Assembly (NCBI GenBank): GCA_003990955.1
Contig: BIFV01000010.1
Span: 1 to 64,000, forward strand
Source: Sporomusaceae bacterium FL31
GTDB lineage: Bacteria > Bacillota > Negativicutes > DSM-1736 > Dendrosporobacteraceae
Direction: 5' to 3'
DNA length: 64,000 nt
The notes under the pieces were generated by a model, which saw only the letters and a list, made by a program, of their open reading frames with translations, did not search any database and had not been told where the DNA came from. Positions 62,385-64,000 of the stretch are shown in pieces (positions within the stretch are counted from its first letter, which is position 1; each line of letters starts with the position of its first letter). The position numbers and the translations under genes were made by a program.

Positions 62385-63686
62385 TCATGATAACTGCACG
62401 CCACTGACAAAGAGTGGCTTTCCAATGGCTTTTTCCAAATTAGCGGCCGCTTTTTCATAATCGACACGTGCTTTATAGTAATCCAGTTTTGCATTGCGCA
62501 ACGCGTTCAGGCTATCCAAAACGGCCATAAAATCGACTTTGCCATTGGTGTAACTCACCACTCCGGCTTGATAGGTTTGCTCAGCCTGAGGAATGACGGT
62601 GTTTTTATAGAGTTCAATGCGCCGCCAGCTTGATTGTGCTTCAGTCAGCGCCATTTGTAAATCCAAGCCTGCCATGTTCTGCATATTGGCCAAAGCAGCC
62701 TGGGATGCAGCTAAGTTGGCATCAGCACTACGGATTTCAGCTTTATTCTTACTTTGCCACAGTGGCAGCATGACCATTACTTCGACAGCCCAGGTGTCTG
62801 GTTCCATTGACATTTCAGTTTGTTTTTTATCTTTATAGGACAAGGTGAACTGATAATCAGGCAATTGCTGCTTGCGTGCTAAGGTTACGCCATTCTTGGC
62901 CATCTCAACCTGACGTTCCATACCGACAACAGCAGGCTTATCCGTTTGGGCCGACTGCTGCAAATTAGCCAGATTAAAGTTAGGCGGCGGGGCATTAAAC
63001 TCTTCCTTGACTGTTAAGGGGGTATCGGCTGCCTGGCCAAGAATGGTATTGACTTTGGCTTTTGCGACCGCTCCCATGGCAGCCATACTCAATAAATCGC
63101 TTGTCATACTGGAAAACTCGGTCTGAGCCCGCAGTGTATCCTGCAACGGCACCATACCGGTCGAGTAATTGACCTGGGCAATTTGCACCAGCTGTCCCAT
63201 CAGCTGCTGATTCTCCCGGCCAATTTCTAAGGCTTTTTCGGCATAAAGCAAGTCATAATAGGCTTCCTTTGCTGCAGTATAAACTTCCATTTGTTTATCC
63301 TGGAGATTATAGCGAGCCATTTGAGCATCACTGTCAGCCATTTTGCCCATTGCTTTTAATTTAGACGGATTCATAATATCCTGTGTGAAGCTATATTCGG
63401 TCATCATCGCATTAGCAGGATTTAAGCTTGTATTGGGAATGTCATCTTTCATAATGCCGAATTGTGGATTGGACCAGGCTGTTGCCAACGGAATGCGGGC
63501 TTGCTTCTCTTCCCAACGTTTTTGACTTTCAATCACTGCCGGATTATTTTTCACCGCAGTATTGACCACTTGCTGCAGCGACAACGGCTCTGGGTTTGCT
63601 GCCGCTACCGCCGGGATGGTAACCAGCATGGTCATAAAGGCTGCCAGAATCAAGGTTTTATTACTGAGCCAATTTTTCTTTACCAT
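62385..63686 (-). CDS. TolC-type outer-membrane factor (CusC-like)
   Basis: A 433-residue outer-membrane efflux protein with a signal peptide (TLILAAFMTMLVTIPAVAA, cleavage after AAA) and two OEP repeats of long helices: LSLQQVVNTAVKNNPAVIES, NLQDKQMEVYTAAKEAYYDL, then LADLQMAL-type and SYTNGKVDFMAVLDSLNALR. It forms the beta-barrel channel and periplasmic tunnel for the CusBA pump. Presence of such a protein in an otherwise Firmicute-like genome is the best evidence for a diderm. AAAGGAGG precedes the ATG; first gene of the operon. Confidence 0.92.
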   Translation of the reverse strand: MVKKNWLSNKTLILAAFMTMLVTIPAVAAANPEPLSLQQVVNTAVKNNPAVIESQKRWEEKQARIPLATAWSNPQFGIMKDDIPNTSLNPANAMMTEYSFTQDIMNPSKLKAMGKMADSDAQMARYNLQDKQMEVYTAAKEAYYDLLYAEKALEIGRENQQLMGQLVQIAQVNYSTGMVPLQDTLRAQTEFSSMTSDLLSMAAMGAVAKAKVNTILGQAADTPLTVKEEFNAPPPNFNLANLQQSAQTDKPAVVGMERQVEMAKNGVTLARKQQLPDYQFTLSYKDKKQTEMSMEPDTWAVEVMVMLPLWQSKNKAEIRSADANLAASQAALANMQNMAGLDLQMALTEAQSSWRRIELYKNTVIPQAEQTYQAGVVSYTNGKVDFMAVLDSLNALRNAKLDYYKARVDYEKAAANLEKAIGKPLFVSGVQLS

Positions 63687-63721
63687 AGTGCCTCCTTTGA
63701 TCGAGCAAACGTATTTGCTTT

Positions 63722-63777
63722 AACTATACCGATTGATTATGAAGACAGTATGAACAGATTGTGAAGAAGTTGTGAAC
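63722..63777 (-). promoter_or_regulatory. Promoter with four 11-bp-spaced repeats (OmpR/CusR-type)
   Basis: ATGAAG (63739), ATGAAC (63750), GTGAAG (63761) and GTGAAC (63772) recur at exactly 11 bp. Read on the minus strand these are TTCAC/TTCAT half-sites, as bound by OmpR-family regulators. A TATAGT -10 box lies downstream at about 63723-63728, so the site covers or adjoins the -35 region of the efflux operon. Confidence 0.6.
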
Positions 63778-63904
63778 GGCTGCCATTAATTTATCAATTT
63801 GAAATTTTAGCCAAAGTATAAATGCAGATGAGTAAGAAACACTATAATTGTTTGTTACTCTTTGGTGTTTTCGCCATGACCAAATTTAAGGAGGACAATT
63901 CTTC
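63778..63904. other. Divergent promoter region
   Basis: Between the efflux operon and the lipoprotein gene at 63905; contains AAGGAGGACA at 63889 as its ribosome site. No dyad beyond the repeats above. Confidence 0.4.
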
Positions 63905-64000
63905 ATGAAAAAGTATACCTTTTACCGTTCAGTGACACTCATCATGATCTTAATTATTGGGCTGATGCTGGCAGGCTGCTCTCAACCACAGAAGAAACCG
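63905..64000 (+). CDS. Lipoprotein, cut by window end
   Basis: First 32 residues only. Signal peptide with hydrophobic core VTLIMILIIGLM and lipobox LAGC, so the mature protein starts at Cys25 and is followed by SQPQKKP. Divergent from the metal-efflux operon, sharing the promoter region with 11-bp repeats. AAGGAGGACA lies 8 nt before the ATG. Function cannot be told; an adaptor protein of another pump or a binding protein are both possible. Confidence 0.7.
   Translation, partial: MKKYTFYRSVTLIMILIIGLMLAGCSQPQKKP

Overview
The window suggests a low-GC, endospore-forming Firmicute with an outer membrane (Negativicutes, probably Sporomusaceae such as Pelosinus or Sporomusa). The evidence is a complete heavy-metal RND pump with a TolC-type outer-membrane factor and EmrA/HlyD-type adaptor, next to Firmicute traits: AGGAGG ribosome sites with many GTG and TTG starts, PadR, MocR and WYL regulators, and a collagen-like, exosporium-type protein behind a sigma-K-like promoter. 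The genus is an inference.

Layout. 0-1.7 kb: tRNA-Thr(CGT) and, 1.5 kb downstream of its 3' end, a decayed copy of its 3' half; two small membrane-protein genes lie between. 1.8-8 kb: two drug-efflux loci (TetR + Bcr/CflA-type MFS; PadR + EmrA + EmrB) and a LUD-domain protein. 8-11 kb: sugar kinase, glycosyltransferase and sugar-nucleotidyltransferase in one operon. 11-17 kb: SDR dehydrogenase, orphan CheW, a sigma-54 activator, and a WYL regulator facing a flavoprotein gene across two perfect dyads. 17-31 kb: secreted protein, DUF302 protein, MocR regulator facing a PNPOx-like gene, FtsH, a 14-TM drug exporter, glutathione peroxidase, collagen-like protein, diguanylate cyclase, ThrS. 31-54 kb: an accessory-looking stretch of single genes and pairs (class V aminotransferase, LysR/LysE, NimA-like flavoprotein, DUF421, Hcp, histidine kinase, GNAT-cNMP fusion, MFS/LysR, second diguanylate cyclase, FosX, acetyltransferase, a frameshifted immunity-like gene), ending at tRNA-Arg(CCT). 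54-64 kb: HD hydrolase, Fe-S protein, LysR, then an operon for an outer-membrane factor, CusB, CusA, a lipoprotein and an NlpC/P60 hydrolase, with a truncated lipoprotein gene facing it.

Three features stand out. (1) A cyclic di-GMP-I (GEMM) riboswitch on the minus strand at 37686-37765, with promoter and terminator, precedes an unannotated 56-residue single-span membrane protein; two diguanylate cyclases lie within 10 kb. (2) A roughly 130-bp composite repeat, built from a terminator hairpin, the 3' half of tRNA-Arg up to the anticodon loop, a linker and an AACCGTCCCC box, recurs at least eight times in one orientation over the 17 kb downstream of the intact tRNA-Arg, as if the locus had been used repeatedly for integration or had seeded a repeat family. 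(3) Compact regulatory architecture: a 38-bp perfect dyad at the WYL regulator, a TetR dyad, MocR-type direct repeats, and four repeats at exact 11-bp spacing before the metal-efflux operon, expected of an OmpR/CusR-type regulator.

All coordinates and motifs were read by eye. Family names come from recognised motifs, not from database searches.
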